Origin: CAJXZP01 sp047610145
Lineage (GTDB): Bacteria > Bacteroidota > Bacteroidia > Flavobacteriales_G > Salibacteraceae
Direction: 5' to 3'
Assembly (NCBI GenBank): GCA_047610145.1
Contig: JBLFZF010000117.1
Coordinates: 1 to 9,156, forward strand
Length of the DNA: 9,156 nucleotides
Part shown: piece after piece, positions 8,033 through 9,156 of the stretch
How positions within the stretch are numbered: position 1 is the stretch's first letter
Layout of the letters: each line of letters opens with the position of its first letter
Made by a program: the position numbers and the translations under genes
The notes under the pieces: generated by a model
Databases searched by the model: none
Seen by the model: only the letters and a program-made list of their open reading frames with translations
Told to the model about the DNA's origin: nothing

Positions 8033-8296
8033 AATTTTTCCCTGTTCAACAACATCAATATCTACCCAAACCCAGTTCATGACTAAGTAAATATTGAAAT
8101 TACTAATTGGCCTTCTAATGGAGTAGAGATTGTGGTGAGGTATATTACAGGTAAGCAAGTTTATATTCAAAACGTTGAGCCAATATCTACTATCGAAATC
8201 ATCCATATCAATATCTCTAAATGGGCTAAAGGAACGTATTTTGTTGAAGTAGGTGCAGGTGAAAATAGAGTGGTGCAGAAGATTTTGGTTCAGTAA
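8033..8296 (+). pseudogene. relic of a second T9SS cargo gene, with internal stop
   Basis: In one frame this reads NFSLFNNINIYPNPVHD, then TAA (8084-8086), then VNIEITNWPSNG, later GKQVYIQNV, SKWAKGTYFVEV and a C-terminal RVVQKILVQ followed by a natural TAA at 8294. This is a complete type A T9SS sorting domain in which the usual hydrophobic residue after the YPNP..D motif has become a stop codon. Only about 33 open codons precede the motif's end before another TAA at 7982-7984, and no cargo domain or signal peptide is present. It is therefore the tail of a decayed secreted protein. The 94 bases between the SGNH gene and this relic hold nothing I recognise. One base change could explain the internal stop. 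Confidence 0.88.
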
Positions 8297-8310
8297 TGGG
8301 TATAAAATGA

Positions 8311-8727
8311 ATTAAATATACGTTCCATTTTTTTTATAAATACCAAAACTTAAAGGTTGTACTTGGGTTGGTTGTTTTGCTTATCAATTCGTTCATTCCA
8401 GTAGATCCAAATAGTTTTTATTTTCAAGTATTATCATTTAGTGTAACATCTATTAGTGCGGCTTTATTGTTATCAAAGGCTGATAGCATTAAAAAGTTTA
8501 AACATCCTGTTTTTGGGAAAACGATTATGTTTATTTCTGTTATTTCATATTCGATGTACTTGGTGAATTTAGCTATAGTTGCTCAAGTTATAGATACTAA
8601 TTTCCCTCCTCAAACACTTTGGGAGAATGCGTATATGTATGTGGTGTATTGGATAGCAACCATCGTAATTGCTACTATTCTGTATGCATTTTACGAAAAA
8701 CCTATGACGGACTTACGAAATAAATAA
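8311..8727 (+). pseudogene. 5'-truncated acyltransferase-3 family membrane protein
   Basis: This 138-codon open stretch after TGA (8308-8310) encodes the last third of an acyltransferase-3 (OafA/YrhL-like) integral membrane protein, a family that moves acetyl or other acyl groups onto cell-surface glycans. Four hydrophobic segments are visible (around KVVLGLVVLLINSF, VLSFSVTSISAALLL, IMFISVISYSMYLV and VVYWIATIVIATIL). The family's closing signatures ISYSMYLVNLAIV and YEKPMTDLR are intact. Full members have about 350-400 residues; the catalytic N-terminal half with its conserved His and Arg is absent, and there is no ATG start (only a TTG at 8368). It begins 14 bases after the T9SS relic ends, with no gap for the missing part, so a deletion joined two damaged genes. 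Expression as a short protein from TTG cannot be excluded but seems unlikely. Confidence 0.82.
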
Positions 8728-8790
8728 GCATTGTTTAAGAGGATCCGTTCGCTCCCAAAAGAAATATTATATGGTATCAATTAGATAACA

Positions 8791-8818
8791 TTGTGTTGAA
8801 CTATGAATGGCAAATTTG
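8791..8818 (+). promoter_or_regulatory. candidate Bacteroidota sigma-A promoter
   Basis: TTG at 8791-8793 is followed after 17 bases by CAAATTTG (8811-8818), which fits the Bacteroidota pattern TTG-N17-23-TAnnTTTG at all but one position. A start of transcription just downstream would give a leader of roughly 15-20 bases to ATG 8840. This would rule out the in-frame ATG at 8807. The match is short, so chance is possible. Confidence 0.35.
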
Positions 8819-8839
8819 CGGATATTCATTTTTCTTGCT

Positions 8840-9156
8840 ATGACAATGTATCGTATTAAATATTTGAGTTTATTTTTAATAATGGGGGCCCTGTTTTTAA
8901 CCTCCCTAATAATTCCTAATAATGATTTTGAGAATCAATTATTAGCAGATTTAAATCGGTTTCATCAACAAACCAAGAATTTTAAATTGGCTGCCCAAGA
9001 TTACAAGAAAAATACTATTTCTATTGATAGTTTACAGAATCAAGTATTGAGAACTCGGTTGTCGTATAAGAAAGTAGAGTTTGTTGCAGAGTATTATTAC
9101 CCCTCGTTTATTGAAGAGCATATTAATGGAGCGCCATTGCTACATATTGAAAAATT
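8840..9156 (+). CDS. probable cytochrome-c peroxidase family protein, N-terminal part
   Basis: The frame is open from ATG 8840 to the window edge (105 codons). It starts with a positively charged, hydrophobic segment (YRIKYLSLFLIMGALFL) that looks like a signal peptide or membrane anchor. A helical stretch follows (residues about 30-80, DLNRFHQQTKNFKLAAQDY), then LSYKKVEFVAEYYYPSFIEE and HINGAPLLHIEK. In Bacteroidota this YKK-EF--EYY...NGAPL pattern is, from memory, the N-terminal extension of diheme cytochrome-c peroxidase (MauG-like) proteins, which precedes the heme domains. The CxxCH heme sites would lie beyond the window, so the assignment is inferred. A second ATG at 8846 and an upstream in-frame ATG at 8807 are alternative starts; the candidate promoter at 8791-8818 argues against 8807. 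Such proteins act in the periplasm. Confidence 0.6.
   Translation, partial: MTMYRIKYLSLFLIMGALFLTSLIIPNNDFENQLLADLNRFHQQTKNFKLAAQDYKKNTISIDSLQNQVLRTRLSYKKVEFVAEYYYPSFIEEHINGAPLLHIEK

Noticed and set aside
8006..8206. Minus-strand frame of 66 codons
   Set aside because: It is antisense to the T9SS sorting-domain relic, which explains the same bases by homology.
8739..8758. Possible terminator after the acyltransferase relic (GGATCCGTTCGCTCC)
   Set aside because: Only three end pairs form, the inner bases do not pair, and no T-run follows.

Overview
The window reads as a stretch of a Bacteroidota chromosome, most likely Flavobacteriales. Three C-terminal tails carry the YPNP/FPNP signature of type IX secretion system (T9SS) cargo, and a fourth tail fragment matches them without that motif. 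The DNA is A/T-rich, starts lack Shine-Dalgarno sites, and the secreted proteins have the modular beta-sandwich build common in this phylum. The placement is inferred from protein architecture only; the genus is not determined.

Layout. On the minus strand, 1-2331 holds the first 777 codons of rapA, an RNA-polymerase-recycling Swi2/Snf2 ATPase whose C-terminus lies beyond the left edge. All else is on the plus strand. The 451-base gap 2332-2782 holds the leader of rapA and the surviving tail of a lost T9SS cargo gene with its terminator. Next come a large secreted LamG/Cys-repeat protein (2783-5398) with a strong terminator, and a 308-base gap with a hairpin and a possible coding relic. A secreted SGNH-type hydrolase (5707-7938) follows. 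Then come two more 5'-truncated relics: a T9SS tail with an internal stop (8033-8296) and the last third of an acyltransferase-3 membrane protein (8311-8727). The right edge carries the start of a probable diheme cytochrome-c-peroxidase family gene (8840 onward).

How it fits together. The two intact plus-strand genes encode proteins exported by Sec and then released or anchored at the surface by T9SS; one looks adhesive, the other is an esterase-like enzyme. They are separated by a terminator and long gaps, so an operon is unlikely. The main pattern is decay: all three clear relics keep the 3' end and have lost the 5' part. One relic also shares its tail, its 3' flank and its terminator hairpin with the intact neighbour gene, which points to past duplication and deletion of cargo genes. 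I see no CRISPR array, tRNA, rRNA, transposase or defence system, and no convincing new multi-gene system.
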